Assembly: GCA_903930255.1 (NCBI GenBank)
Contig: CAIYYA010000175.1
Location: 1-61,773 of the forward strand
DNA length: 61,773 nucleotides
DNA from: an uncultured beta proteobacterium
GTDB lineage: Bacteria; Pseudomonadota; Gammaproteobacteria; Burkholderiales; Burkholderiaceae_C
Reading direction: 5' to 3'
Part shown: positions 50,430 through 60,035 of the stretch, piece by piece
Layout of the letters: every line of letters starts with the position of its first letter
Numbering within the stretch: the first letter of the stretch is position 1
Translations under genes and position numbers: made by a program
Notes under the pieces: model-generated
The model's database searches: none
The model's input: the letters and a program-made list of their open reading frames with translations, nothing else
What the model was told of the DNA's origin: nothing

Positions 50430-51909
50430 AATCGATAGCCCCAGATGTTTTTTTAACAACCGCATAGCGTTGCAGGGTTTGCCTGCGTGCGATGTCATGT
50501 GCGACGACTGGCAAAGGGTAGTCGCGACCCAAGAGAATGCCTGCTTGCTGTAGTTCCAAAGGCTTAGTCAGCCAGGGGGCATGTATGCTTTGATTGGTCA
50601 GGTTTGTCAATTGGGGGAGGTAGCGTCGAATAAATTTCCCTTGTGGGTCAAAATTTTCACTTTGGGTGATTGGATTGAAAATCCTGAAGTAGGGCTGTGC
50701 ATCGCAGCCACTGGAACTGACCCATTGCCAGCCACCGTTGTTCGATGCCAGCTCAAAGTCGTTGAGGTGCTGTGCAAAGTAGTGCTCACCCCAGCGCCAG
50801 TTCAGTCCGAGATCTTTCACCAAAAAACTGCCTGCAACCATGCGCAAACGATTGTGCATGTAGCCCGTCTGGTTCAACTGCAGCATGGCAGCATCTACCA
50901 GTGGATAACCGGTAGCAGCGTTGCACCAGGCGTGAAATAGGCTTTGCGCGTGGACTCCCTGTTCCCATTCGATGGCGTCATATGCAGGCTTGAAGGCGTG
51001 GTTTGTCACATGGGGGTAATTGGACAGAATCGAAAAATAAAAATCTCGCCAAATCAACTCACTCAGCCACACAGCCGCCCCTGGACAGCCAGCGATTTGG
51101 CGTTGCCAGGCACAGGCTACCAGTTGGCGAATCGACAAAGTGCCAAAGCGCAAATGGATACCCAGATAACTTGGACCTTTGAGAGATGGAAAGTTGCGCG
51201 TTTCATGGTACTGATCCATTCGTTGAAAGAAGTTTTCAAATAATTTGGCAGCCCCGCTCATGCCGGTTGGCAAATTGAGTGTCGACAGGTTGCTCGAAGC
51301 AAATCCAATTTCGTTAAGAGTTGGAATGGCATGTCGAAAAGCTGCAGGTTTGGCGGCCAGCCTGGCTTGGCACAAATCGGTCGGATGCGTTTGACAATGG
51401 GCGGGAGTCAGGCGCGCCAACCAGGCATTTTTATAGGGTGTAAAAACCCCAAATGGGGTGCCTGCTTGCGTCAGGATTTCGCGTTTTTCAAAAATGACGT
51501 GGTCTTTGCAGGTCTGCAACGTTATGCCCAGCAAAGCAAGGTTTTCGCGCACGTGCTGATCGCGTGCGATGGCCAGTGGTTCGTAGTCGTGTGCGGCAAA
51601 AACAGCCTGCACGTGTAGCTGTTCGGCGAGCAGAACGATCTCGGTCTGTGCGACGGCGTGAAGCACGATCAAACCACCTTGGCCACCGTGACTGAATTGA
51701 CGCAAACTGGTATCGAGTTCGAGGAGGGACTTGTGGATGAACTCAACGCGTCTGTCGCTGCGTGGTAGAGGGTCAAGAATGGTGCGATCAAAGATAAAAA
51801 CACAGTGAACTTGGCGACAATTTTGCAGAGCCAAGGACAGCGCAGCGTTATCGGTCAAACGCAAATCACGACGAAACCAGACCAGTCCAGCTGCAAATTT
51901 GGTTGTCAT
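50428..51909 (-). CDS. phrB: Deoxyribodipyrimidine photolyase
   Basis: Light-driven repair of cyclobutane pyrimidine dimers. The 493 residues show the N-terminal antenna domain (VWFRRDLRLTDNAALSLAL) and the FAD domain (LSELIWRDFYFSIL, WCNAATGYPLVDAAMLQLNQTGYMHNRLRM, FLVKDLGLNWRWGEHYFAQHLNDFELASNNGGWQW). This set is typical of class I CPD photolyases. It starts two bases after the stop of the sigma-54 activator gene on the same strand, so both are probably co-transcribed. Confidence 0.95.
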   Translation of the reverse strand: MTTKFAAGLVWFRRDLRLTDNAALSLALQNCRQVHCVFIFDRTILDPLPRSDRRVEFIHKSLLELDTSLRQFSHGGQGGLIVLHAVAQTEIVLLAEQLHVQAVFAAHDYEPLAIARDQHVRENLALLGITLQTCKDHVIFEKREILTQAGTPFGVFTPYKNAWLARLTPAHCQTHPTDLCQARLAAKPAAFRHAIPTLNEIGFASSNLSTLNLPTGMSGAAKLFENFFQRMDQYHETRNFPSLKGPSYLGIHLRFGTLSIRQLVACAWQRQIAGCPGAAVWLSELIWRDFYFSILSNYPHVTNHAFKPAYDAIEWEQGVHAQSLFHAWCNAATGYPLVDAAMLQLNQTGYMHNRLRMVAGSFLVKDLGLNWRWGEHYFAQHLNDFELASNNGGWQWVSSSGCDAQPYFRIFNPITQSENFDPQGKFIRRYLPQLTNLTNQSIHAPWLTKPLELQQAGILLGRDYPLPVVAHDIARRQTLQRYAVVKKTSGAID

Positions 51910-51910
51910 A

Positions 51911-53257
51911 TCAGTTGTTCAGAAGGGTTTTAATTTTCCGATACAAAGAGCGTTCGCTGATACCCAGTTGCTGAGCTAATTCGGCACGCGAGCCTTGATG
52001 CCGCTCAATTAGCTGCTTGAGTGTTTGATGTTGATAAGTTTTTAAAGTGCCGGTTTGACTCGGTATTTCATCTGTCTTGCTGAACACTGGCGCACTCGAA
52101 TACGGGGTGTGTTGCTGTTGCGCAGGGTTTCTGCCCGATGCAAGTGCCTGTTGCACATGGGGTGCTTCAATCGTGTCACCGTCACACAACAGGCTGGTGC
52201 GTTCGATCAAATTGCGTAATTCACGCACATTGCCGGGGTAGTTTTGCTGCTGCAACAGATGCAGCGCAGCGTTGCTCAAATGGATTTGTCGAAGTGGTGC
52301 TACACGTTTAAGCAAGGCGGTGGCCAGCAATGCGATATCGTTTTGACGTTCACGCAAAGCCGGCAAGTGGATCGGGAAGGTGCTCAGACGGTAATAAAGA
52401 TCTTCACGAAAGCGGCCTTCAGCTACCATTCGGTCGAGGTTTCGGTGGGTGGCAGAAACCACGCGTATGTCGGCGTGACGCTGCTCTGTGCTTCCCACTC
52501 GTCGATAGGTACCGGTTTCGAGCAGACGCAGCAACTTGACCTGCATTGTCAGTGGAATATCACCGACTTCGTCCAAAAACAGGGTGCCACCGCTGGCTGC
52601 TTCGACCAAGCCACCACGTGCGCTGTTGGCACTGGTAAAAGCACCGCGTTCATGACCAAAAAGCTCTGACTCAAACAGGTTTTCGGGCAAACTGGCGCAG
52701 TCCACCGCAACCAGTGCTCGCCCAGCACGTGGACTTGCTTCGTGCAAGGCGCGTGCTGCTAGCTCCTTTCCTGTGCCAGACTCACCCAGTAAAAGCACGG
52801 TAGCAAGTGACGGTGCAACCCGCGCAATGAGAGCCAGCATGTGTTGAAAGCTAGGCGATCGTCCAAGCAAAGCATGGCTCACCGATGACCCTTGTGCAAT
52901 CCGCAGTGCTTCCATTTTTTCAATAAAAAAGGCTTGTTCGCCATTGCCATCGAGCAAAGGAGCCAATTCGATGTTGACATATTGTTCGCCTTTGGGCGTG
53001 TGGTGCAGATGCAGCACACGCTCGCGTTGGCCGGACTCGCGTGCTTTGAGCAAAGGGCACGATTCACCGGCTTGATCACAGGGCACATTGAACCGGTGCG
53101 ACACATCAAAGCAGGTGCGTCCGACCACACTGTTGTCGGGGCTGAACTGATGTCGGTAGGCGGCATTGGCAGCCAGGATGCGGTAATGCGTGTCAAACAG
53201 AATGTGCGGTTCAGGCAGCCCCTCGAGGTACGACATCAGCTCAGGCAATGGTTTCAT
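51911..53257 (-). CDS. FisR-like sigma-54-dependent activator
   Basis: The 448 residues have an N-terminal PAS-like sensor (about 10-115), an AAA+ domain (Walker A GESGTGKE 158-165, Walker B GGTLFLDE 223-230) and a Fis-type helix-turn-helix ([19 protein letters not shown]). The sensor holds Cys49, Cys60 and Cys67; spacings of 11 and 7 equal those I recall for the polysulfide-sensing cysteines of Cupriavidus FisR. The sigma-54 loop reads GAFTSA instead of GAFTGA. Divergent from an ETHE1-like gene, with a palindrome and candidate sigma-54 promoter between. NorR-like or other PAS activators are the alternative, but the cysteine pattern favours FisR. Confidence 0.82.
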   Translation of the reverse strand: MKPLPELMSYLEGLPEPHILFDTHYRILAANAAYRHQFSPDNSVVGRTCFDVSHRFNVPCDQAGESCPLLKARESGQRERVLHLHHTPKGEQYVNIELAPLLDGNGEQAFFIEKMEALRIAQGSSVSHALLGRSPSFQHMLALIARVAPSLATVLLLGESGTGKELAARALHEASPRAGRALVAVDCASLPENLFESELFGHERGAFTSANSARGGLVEAASGGTLFLDEVGDIPLTMQVKLLRLLETGTYRRVGSTEQRHADIRVVSATHRNLDRMVAEGRFREDLYYRLSTFPIHLPALRERQNDIALLATALLKRVAPLRQIHLSNAALHLLQQQNYPGNVRELRNLIERTSLLCDGDTIEAPHVQQALASGRNPAQQQHTPYSSAPVFSKTDEIPSQTGTLKTYQHQTLKQLIERHQGSRAELAQQLGISERSLYRKIKTLLNN

Positions 53258-53290
53258 CGGTGAATAGTTTGAAAATAGCTGTCAATTATG

Positions 53291-53320
53291 GCATTCACTG
53301 TCATATATGGCAGTGAATGC
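53291..53320. promoter_or_regulatory. Palindromic enhancer candidate
   Basis: A 30-base near-palindrome with perfect outer 10-base arms (GCATTCACTG and CAGTGAATGC), flanked by partial repeats of CAATTATG. It lies 33 bases upstream of the activator gene and about 80 bases upstream of the candidate -24/-12 element, the typical place for an activator's upstream binding site. Probably the operator of the protein encoded at 51911-53257. Confidence 0.7.
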
Positions 53321-53400
53321 TTCCAATTATGTCAGATGTGAGCGTCGCTCAGCATGACCTAACCTGTTGAAAATAAATGGAAATTTGAAGAACATTGGAG

Positions 53401-53416
53401 TGGCATGAATATTGAT
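53401..53416 (+). promoter_or_regulatory. Candidate sigma-54 promoter
   Basis: TGGCATGAATATTGAT fits the -24/-12 consensus TGGCAYG-N4-TTGCW with the GG and second element at the right spacing; the -12 GC is GA. It lies 75 bases before the ETHE1-like start and downstream of the palindrome, matching enhancer-driven architecture. Confidence 0.5.
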
Positions 53417-53490
53417 AAGTACGATACGTGCGGCCTCCTGACCAGGTTGCATGACTTGTTGAATGGATTGGATACAGCTGAAAGCCTGAC

Positions 53491-54138
53491 ATGTATTTTC
53501 GGATATTGAATAACGACAGCACGGGTGAACTTACCTATTTATTGGCAGATATAGACGCACGTGAAGCGGTTCTGATTGATCCCAAAGGGCGCGACGTTGC
53601 ATTGCTCACAGCGCTGCTGGCGGAAAGAGACTTGCGTTTACGCTGGATTTTGCGCACCCACCACCATGATGGCTTGCAACCACGGGAGCACGCACAGCTG
53701 AGTCTTTTTGGCGTGCCTTTTGTGCAAGGCGACAGTGCACTGCCTGGCCGAATCGGCTTAGATGGTGCTGTATTACCTTTGGGTAATGAAATGGTTCGTG
53801 TTTTGACAACCCCTGGGCACACCGGGCATTGTCTGAGTTTTGCTTGGCGTGATCGCCTTTTTACAGGTGGATTGCTGGCGTTACAGAGTTGTCCGCATCA
53901 GCCTCTACCGGCAGATCCGCAAGCGTTGTGGGAAAGCGTGACACAGCGTATTTTTTCTCTGCCCAATGAAACATTGTTGTTTGCTGGTCACGAGCAGCGC
54001 GCCCGGGCGGTAAGCACAGTGCAAGAGCAACGGCGCTGGCATCCCCTGTTTGCCAATTGCAGTCGCGATGAATTTTTGGCGCAATTAGCCGCTTTACCGG
54101 ATGCATTGAACCAGCGTACAGCTGCTTCAATACTGTGA
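53491..54138 (+). CDS. ETHE1-like metallo-beta-lactamase-fold protein, degenerate metal site
   Basis: The 215 residues resemble persulfide dioxygenase (ETHE1/Blh): MYFRILNNDSTGELTYLLAD, REAVLIDPK, LRTHHHDGL (56-62), TTPGHTGHCLSF and RIFSLPNETLLFAGHE. Yet key positions differ. The THxHxDH motif reads THHHDGL (Asp and last His replaced). The FTGD aspartate, a metal ligand in ETHE1, is Gly127. The Cys-Gly-Arg substrate region is replaced after Cys134. His57 and His110 remain. So either activity is lost or chemistry differs. Divergent from the FisR-like gene and 25 bases before ccoG. Confidence 0.85.
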   Translation: MYFRILNNDSTGELTYLLADIDAREAVLIDPKGRDVALLTALLAERDLRLRWILRTHHHDGLQPREHAQLSLFGVPFVQGDSALPGRIGLDGAVLPLGNEMVRVLTTPGHTGHCLSFAWRDRLFTGGLLALQSCPHQPLPADPQALWESVTQRIFSLPNETLLFAGHEQRARAVSTVQEQRRWHPLFANCSRDEFLAQLAALPDALNQRTAASIL

Positions 54139-54163
54139 ATGAACTTTGTAAAAGGAAAATACT

Positions 54164-55600
54164 GTGAAACAAGCTGCTCCTGAGCCCAAAAGAATCATCC
54201 CGATCAGAGCCGTTCCGGCTGATGATGTGGAGGCTTTTTTTGTTGAAGCCAGTCGCAAAATTTATCCGCGCAGCGTCTCCGGTGTGTTCACACGCTGGCG
54301 CTGGATCATGGTGTTTGTGACTCAGATCGTTTTTTATGGCTTGCCGTGGCTTGAATGGGGACAGCGTCAGGCTGTTTTGTTTGATTTGGGTGTGCGCCGT
54401 TTTTATGTTTTTGGTTTGGTGCTTTATCCACAGGACTTTATCTATTTGACTGGCATGCTGGTCATAGCTGCCTATTCTCTGTTCTTGTTCACGGCAGTGG
54501 CCGGACGTTTATGGTGTGGATACGCTTGCCCACAAACGGTTTACACGGAAATTTTTCTCTGGATCGAAAAAAAGGTCGAAGGTGATCGCACGGCTCGCAT
54601 GCGTCTTGATGACGGCGCTTTTTCAGTTAGAAAAGTCGCACGCAAGGCATTGAAGCATTTCTTGTGGCTGGCGCTGGCCTTCTGGACAGGTTTTACTTTT
54701 GTCGGCTACTTCACGCCGATCAAGGTTTTGAGTCTTGAGTTTGCTCAACTCGATTTGAGCGCTTGGGAAATTTTTTGGGTTTCTTTTTATGGCTTTGCAA
54801 CCTACGGCAATGCAGGCTACATGCGTGAAATGGTTTGCAAGCACATGTGCCCTTATGCGCGTTTTCAAAGCGCCATGTTTGACCCCGACACGCTGATCGT
54901 GACTTATGACACCGAACGTGGCGAACCGCGTGGTGCACGCTCCAAAAAAGCAGATTTGACGCAACTCAAGCTCGGTGCATGTGTCGATTGCAGTTTGTGC
55001 GTTCAAGTTTGCCCTACCGGCATTGATATTCGAAAAGGGCTGCAATACGAATGCATTGGTTGTGGCGCTTGCGCTGATGTGTGCGATGCCGTCATGGATA
55101 AGCTTGGCTACGAACGCGGACTGGTCAAATACACCACCGAAAACGCGCTGAAGAAAAAATGGACACGTCAGCAAACCTGGCGTCACGTGTTTCGTCCGCG
55201 CATTCTCATTTATACCGGTATTCTGAGCTTGATTTTGCTGGCGATGATTGTCAGCATATCGTTGCGCACGACTTTCAAGGTCAATGTGGTGCGCGATCGA
55301 GGCGTGATGGCGCGGGTGGTTGATGGCGGCAAAATTGAGAACGTGTACCGTTTGCAAGTGATGAATGCGACTGAACAGGAACAGCGCTACCGTATAACGG
55401 TGCGTGGTTTGCCAAATTTAAGCATTACAACTGAGCAGGAAATCGTGGTCGCTTCCACCGAAGCCGTTTGGGTGGTTGTGCGTGTGCAAGCGCCGCCTGA
55501 AGTGGCTCAGCCCGGTCTGTACAAAATTTATTTTGATATTGACTCGTTGCACACGCCAGGTCAATTGCACGAGGATTCCAAATTTATGGTTCCAAGCTGA
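54164..55600 (+). CDS. ccoG: Cytochrome oxidase accessory protein CcoG
   Basis: Membrane iron-sulfur protein (FixG/RdxA family) of 478 residues that helps copper delivery to cbb3 oxidase, probably as a copper reductase. Helices lie near 48-70, 88-112 and 160-185. WCGYACPQTVYTEIFLWIE is the signature, followed by two cluster motifs (CVDCSLCVQVCPTGID and CIGCGACADVCDAVMDKLG), a helix near 342-365 and a C-terminal cupredoxin-like domain. The cbb3 operon itself is not in the window. Probably co-transcribed with the ETHE1-like gene. Confidence 0.93.
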   Translation: MKQAAPEPKRIIPIRAVPADDVEAFFVEASRKIYPRSVSGVFTRWRWIMVFVTQIVFYGLPWLEWGQRQAVLFDLGVRRFYVFGLVLYPQDFIYLTGMLVIAAYSLFLFTAVAGRLWCGYACPQTVYTEIFLWIEKKVEGDRTARMRLDDGAFSVRKVARKALKHFLWLALAFWTGFTFVGYFTPIKVLSLEFAQLDLSAWEIFWVSFYGFATYGNAGYMREMVCKHMCPYARFQSAMFDPDTLIVTYDTERGEPRGARSKKADLTQLKLGACVDCSLCVQVCPTGIDIRKGLQYECIGCGACADVCDAVMDKLGYERGLVKYTTENALKKKWTRQQTWRHVFRPRILIYTGILSLILLAMIVSISLRTTFKVNVVRDRGVMARVVDGGKIENVYRLQVMNATEQEQRYRITVRGLPNLSITTEQEIVVASTEAVWVVVRVQAPPEVAQPGLYKIYFDIDSLHTPGQLHEDSKFMVPS

Positions 55601-55630
55601 GCGCCCAGCAAAACTAGCGTCGGTCACATG

Positions 55631-55659
55631 GCGCAATCAACAAGTTGTTTCGATTGCGC
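55631..55659. terminator. Hairpin between converging genes
   Basis: Inverted repeat GCGCAATC and GATTGCGC with partly self-complementary interior (AACAAGTTGTT) between the ends of ccoG and the acyl-CoA dehydrogenase gene. No T-run follows on either strand, so it is at best a weak or Rho-assisted terminator. Confidence 0.4.
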
Positions 55660-55668
55660 TAAAGAATA

Positions 55669-57534
55669 CTAAAAAGAGTCTTCAGCCATGTTGGCGCAGG
55701 TCATGTCACGACTGGCAACGACCTGCAGCCAAGCGTTAATTTTGGGCAATTCATAATGATAAAAATAGTCTTTAGCGCTTATACAGCCTGCGTGAACAGC
55801 TATTGAAAAAGAAGCATCGTGCTGTGTTACCGTGAGCGCGATGTCGAGCCAAATCCAGGCTAGAACCGTGTGGCCAAAGGCTTGCAGGTAAGGTACCGCG
55901 TTTGCCAGTGCATGCGCCGGATTTTCGCTCGCCCATGCTGATTCAGTGGCGTTGATAATTTGCTGCACGGCGACTCTGAGCGCCTGTGCATCAGCAGCCA
56001 AACCGGGCAAGTGCTGTGCCTGTGTTGCGCTGGCATTCATGCGATTTGACAAGAGTGTCAGGCCACGACCTTGTTCCATGAGCACTTTGCGCCCGAGCAA
56101 ATCGATCGCTTGAATGCCGTGGCTACCTTCGTGAATCATGTTCAGTCGGTTGTCGCGCCAATATTGCTCCACCGGAAAATCGCGTGTGTAGCCATAACCG
56201 CCATGCACCTGAATCGCCAGACTGTTGGCTTCTAAACACCATTCACTGGGCCAACTTTTAGCGATGGGGGTCAGCACTTCGAGTAACAGGCGGGCTTCAT
56301 CCGCCGACTCGGCTGCTGCGGTGTGTTGCTCGTCCACCAGACTGGCGCAATACAGTTCGAGAGCCAGTGCACCTTCGCAAAAAGCCTTCTGGGCCAGCAG
56401 CATGCGTTTGACGTCGGTGTGTTCAATGATTCGAACGGGTTTTGTGCTGGGGTTTTTATCACTCAAAAGACGCCCTTGGACACGCGTTTTGGCGTAACTG
56501 AGTGCCGCCTCATAGCCCGCATATCCCAGCATGGTGGCGGCCATGCCAACGCCAATGCGTGCTTCATTCATCATATGAAACATGTACTGCAGGCCTTTGC
56601 CGGGCAAGCCCACCCGATAGGCTAGCGCACCCGAGTGGCCTTGCACCGGATGCCTGCCTTCGCCAAAGTTCAACAGTGTGTTGCTTGTGCCACGCCAGCC
56701 AAGTTTATGGTTAAGCCCGGCTAGCGCCACATCGTTGTGCTCGCCCAAGCTGACCTGTGGTTCAGCAGGATTACCGCTAAAGTTCAGGTGCAGCAGTCTT
56801 TTTGGCACGATAAAGAGTGAGATGCCTTTGACACCGGCGGGTAGTTGGCCCTGCGAATCTGGAATTTTTGCCAGCACCAAATGAATGATGTTTTCAGTTA
56901 ATTCGTGCTCTCCGGCAGAAATCCACATCTTGTTGCCGCTCAGGCGATAGCGCGGCCCTAAAGGGTCGTCGGCAGAATCAATTCCATCGGCTGTGGCGCG
57001 AGTTGTAATATCGCCTAAAGATGAACCCGCTTGTGGCTCACTCAAACACATCGTGCCAGTCCAACGTCCAGAAAACTGATTCTGAGCAAAAACCTTTTTC
57101 TGCAAAGTGGTGCCATGTGCCATGAGTAAATTGGCGTTACCCACGCTCAGCATGCCAAAACCGATGCTGACACTGGCTTTAGCAAAAAAAGCGTTGGCGG
57201 CAGTTTCCACCACATAGGGTAGCTGCATCCCACCTATGTCGAAATTTTGGGCGGCGCTGAGCATGCCCGAGTTGACATAAGCTTGAAAAGCATTTGCGGT
57301 CGCCTGCGGCAAGAGCACACGCAAGTTGCCTGCGCTATCGGTTTCGGTGCGCGGCTCCTGCGTATCAATCAGGCGGTTAAACGGGGCAAATTTGTCAGCG
57401 GCAATGCGTTCACAGGTGTCTAAAACGGCATCAAATGTTTCACGACTGTGCTCTGAAAAACGTTCTCTGCTGTTCAAGCGCTGAACCAACAGCCAGTCGT
57501 AAAGCAATAAATCTAGGGTGGTACGAAAGCTCAT
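55669..57534 (-). CDS. Acyl-CoA dehydrogenase (about 600-residue type)
   Basis: FAD enzyme of 621 residues from ATG 57534 (a GTG 16 codons earlier is possible). It belongs to the long subfamily that includes DmdC-type methylmercaptopropionyl-CoA dehydrogenases: [106 protein letters not shown], with an extra C-terminal helical domain. The Glu in the IHEGSHGIQ segment is the likely base. Substrate unknown. Divergent from surE. Confidence 0.92.
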   Translation of the reverse strand: MSFRTTLDLLLYDWLLVQRLNSRERFSEHSRETFDAVLDTCERIAADKFAPFNRLIDTQEPRTETDSAGNLRVLLPQATANAFQAYVNSGMLSAAQNFDIGGMQLPYVVETAANAFFAKASVSIGFGMLSVGNANLLMAHGTTLQKKVFAQNQFSGRWTGTMCLSEPQAGSSLGDITTRATADGIDSADDPLGPRYRLSGNKMWISAGEHELTENIIHLVLAKIPDSQGQLPAGVKGISLFIVPKRLLHLNFSGNPAEPQVSLGEHNDVALAGLNHKLGWRGTSNTLLNFGEGRHPVQGHSGALAYRVGLPGKGLQYMFHMMNEARIGVGMAATMLGYAGYEAALSYAKTRVQGRLLSDKNPSTKPVRIIEHTDVKRMLLAQKAFCEGALALELYCASLVDEQHTAAAESADEARLLLEVLTPIAKSWPSEWCLEANSLAIQVHGGYGYTRDFPVEQYWRDNRLNMIHEGSHGIQAIDLLGRKVLMEQGRGLTLLSNRMNASATQAQHLPGLAADAQALRVAVQQIINATESAWASENPAHALANAVPYLQAFGHTVLAWIWLDIALTVTQHDASFSIAVHAGCISAKDYFYHYELPKINAWLQVVASRDMTCANMAEDSF

Positions 57535-57610
57535 GGTGTTTGTGGTTTTGTGTAAAACAAGCAAAGTATGCCGGTGTGCCACCTACAATTTGCGTTCAAA
57601 TGGATACAGC

Positions 57611-58387
57611 ATGAAAATTCTTATTTGCAATGACGATGGTTATCAGGCACCCGGTATCGTGGCCTTGTATGAGGCGCTCAAAGATTTTGCGCAAGTTGAA
57701 GTGGTGGCACCTGAGCACAACAACAGCGCCAAGTCAAACGCGTTAACGTTAAACACACCCTTGTATGTCGCGAAAGCGGCTAACGGCTTTCGTTATGTCA
57801 ACGGAACACCTGCCGATTGCGTGCACATTGCGCTGACAGGCTTGCTTGACTATCGCCCGGATCTGGTGGTTTCCGGCATCAACAACGGTGCCAACATGGG
57901 GGACGACACCATTTATTCGGGCACCGTGGGTGCGGCCATGGAAGGTTATTTGTTTGGTGTGCCAGCCATTGCGTTTTCGCAGGTTGAACGCAATTGGCAG
58001 CATCTGGATGTGGCTGCCCAAAAAGCCCGAGAGCTGGTTCAACAAATGGCGCAACAAAACCTGATTGGGCAGGCACCCTGGTTGCTTAATGTGAACATTC
58101 CTAGCCTCGCGCTCGACCAAATGGGGCATATGAAACTGTGCCGATTAGGGCGTCGACATGCTGCTGAGCCGGTGATCACGCAGCCAAATCCACGTGGTGA
58201 AACCATGTATTGGATTGGCGCTGCGGGCCAAGCCAAGGACGATGCTGAGGGAACCGACTTTCATGCAACAGCGCAAGGACACATGTCGATGACCCCGCTG
58301 AAGATTGATCTGACAGACTATGCGCACCTGAATTATTGGTCCCAAACGGTGACAAAGCTGCAAATGGTGATAGGAAGCGCTGGATGA
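57611..58387 (+). CDS. surE: 5'/3'-nucleotidase SurE
   Basis: Metal-dependent nucleotidase of 258 residues from ATG 57611 ([16 protein letters not shown], with the metal-binding Asp-Asp). Also visible are [57 protein letters not shown] and the C-terminal [21 protein letters not shown] longer upstream frame overlaps the divergent dehydrogenase and lacks family sequence. Its stop overlaps the pcm start (ATGA). Stationary-phase survival locus. Confidence 0.96.
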   Translation: MKILICNDDGYQAPGIVALYEALKDFAQVEVVAPEHNNSAKSNALTLNTPLYVAKAANGFRYVNGTPADCVHIALTGLLDYRPDLVVSGINNGANMGDDTIYSGTVGAAMEGYLFGVPAIAFSQVERNWQHLDVAAQKARELVQQMAQQNLIGQAPWLLNVNIPSLALDQMGHMKLCRLGRRHAAEPVITQPNPRGETMYWIGAAGQAKDDAEGTDFHATAQGHMSMTPLKIDLTDYAHLNYWSQTVTKLQMVIGSAG

Positions 58388-59190
58388 ATGACGCACGCAA
58401 GTCGGCTCCACCCACGCGCCCTAGTTTTCCTGCGCGCTTGGATTTTCCAAAATCTACTGCAGCGTTTACACGTTCTGCAGAGCATGTTACAAAAAAGATA
58501 GCTTTAAAGGTATCACCGCAGGGCTTGGGGCTTGATTCGAGTGCCTTTCGAAAAAGCATGGTGGCTAAATTAGCACAGCAAGGCGTTGCGGACACTTGGG
58601 TGCTGAATGCCATGAGCAGCATCGAGCGGCATCGTTTTGTGGATACGGCACTGGTGAATCAGTCTTATGAAGACACCAGCTTGCCGATAGGTTTGGGGCA
58701 AACAATTTCCAAGCCTGGGGTGGTCTCGCGCATGCTCGAGTTGCTGCGCCAGGGCACGCAGGGCCGTTTAGGGCGGGTTCTGGAAATTGGCACAGGCTGT
58801 GGCTACCAAGCAGCCTTGCTGAGCATGCTGGCCAGTGAGGTTTACAGCATGGAACGTTTGCGTGGTTTGCATGACAAGGCGCGAGAAAATTTACGCTCTT
58901 TGCATTTGAATAACGTGCATTTGATTTTTGGAGATGGCATGTTGGGTTATGCCAAAGGTGCGCCTTATGCAGGCATCATTGCTGCCGCTGGCGGAGAAGC
59001 GGTGCCACAGGCCTGGATCGACCAGCTGGCAGTGGGAGGGCGATTGATCGCTCCGGTGGCATTGACTTTAGGCAGTGCGAGCAGTCCAGCCAGGCAATCC
59101 TTGCTGCTGCTTGAAAAGACGCCCACCGGCGTGCGTCAGACCGTGATGGAAGGGGTTCATTTCGTCCCCTTAAAATCTGGCGTTGCATGA
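58384..59190 (+). CDS. pcm: Protein-L-isoaspartate O-methyltransferase
   Basis: Repairs isoaspartyl residues in aged proteins with S-adenosylmethionine. The 268 residues have an N-terminal extension of about 60 residues, common in Burkholderiales. Then come [31 protein letters not shown] (active-site region), [18 protein letters not shown] (AdoMet motif) and GGRLIAPVA. The ATG overlaps the surE stop and its own stop overlaps the nlpD start, so three genes are translationally coupled. Confidence 0.95.
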   Translation: MNDARKSAPPTRPSFPARLDFPKSTAAFTRSAEHVTKKIALKVSPQGLGLDSSAFRKSMVAKLAQQGVADTWVLNAMSSIERHRFVDTALVNQSYEDTSLPIGLGQTISKPGVVSRMLELLRQGTQGRLGRVLEIGTGCGYQAALLSMLASEVYSMERLRGLHDKARENLRSLHLNNVHLIFGDGMLGYAKGAPYAGIIAAAGGEAVPQAWIDQLAVGGRLIAPVALTLGSASSPARQSLLLLEKTPTGVRQTVMEGVHFVPLKSGVA

Positions 59191-60029
59191 CAAGGGTTTG
59201 TATGACTGGTTTGAAGCGGAAATTTATTGATGTTGCGATGCTTAGCCTGGTGGCTACGCTTTTGGCTGCGTGTGGTAGCACCAGCCTGAATCGTGCACCT
59301 GTGGAAGAACGTGCCAACCGGGGCGGTAGTCCTGTGGTTGGCAGCAGCAGCGTGGTTAAGCAGCCCCAAGGTTTTGAAAATGCGGGCAAACCGGGCTACT
59401 ACACGGTGAAACCAGGTGATACCCTGCTTCGTATATCACTGGATAACGGCCAATCAGCACAGGATGTGGCGCGTTGGAGTCAAGTTCAAAACCCCAACCG
59501 CATTGAGGTTGGTCAAGTTCTGCGGGTTGTTCCCCCTGTGAGTGCTGAAGTGCTGGTGAAGCCCGTCGTTAAGCCTGTGATCGCAGCCTCTGCAGCCAAG
59601 CCTGCTGCATCTGCTGAGGCCAGCGTTGTACCTGTGACGAGTCCAGCGGTTAGTTCAGACGCTGAAATCAATTGGATATGGCCCGCCAGTGGTGCTGTGC
59701 TGGCTGTTTTTGATGAAGCCAAAAACAAGGGCTTGGATATTGGTGGCGCGCTGGGTGACCCGGTGCTCGCAGCCGCTGAAGGCCGCGTTGTTTATGTGGG
59801 CTCTGGATTGCGTGGTTATGGCAACTTGATTATCCTGAAACACAACAACGTGTTCCTGACGGCTTATGCGCACAACCAGACACTCTTGGTGAAAGAAGAT
59901 CAATCAGTTCTGAAAGGTCAAAAAATTGCTGAAATGGGTAACAGTGATACAGATCGAGTGAAGTTACATTTCGAGGTGCGTCGACAAGGTAAACCGGTTG
60001 ATCCAGCCAAATTTTTGCCAGCTCGCTAA
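59187..60029 (+). CDS. nlpD: NlpD-like LysM/M23 lipoprotein
   Basis: Outer-membrane lipoprotein that activates cell-division amidases. The 280 residues show a signal with lipobox (LLAACGS), a LysM domain (YYTVKPGDTLLRISLDNGQSAQDVARW), an Ala/Val/Pro linker and a LytM domain. The LytM zinc ligands are altered: NKGLDIGG where enzymes have HxGxD, and KLHFEVR where they have HLHFE. It is therefore a non-enzymatic activator, as in NlpD/EnvC. ATG 59187 overlaps the pcm stop; ATG 59202 is an alternative. Confidence 0.93.
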   Translation: MTRVCMTGLKRKFIDVAMLSLVATLLAACGSTSLNRAPVEERANRGGSPVVGSSSVVKQPQGFENAGKPGYYTVKPGDTLLRISLDNGQSAQDVARWSQVQNPNRIEVGQVLRVVPPVSAEVLVKPVVKPVIAASAAKPAASAEASVVPVTSPAVSSDAEINWIWPASGAVLAVFDEAKNKGLDIGGALGDPVLAAAEGRVVYVGSGLRGYGNLIILKHNNVFLTAYAHNQTLLVKEDQSVLKGQKIAEMGNSDTDRVKLHFEVRRQGKPVDPAKFLPAR

Positions 60030-60035
60030 GGTTTT

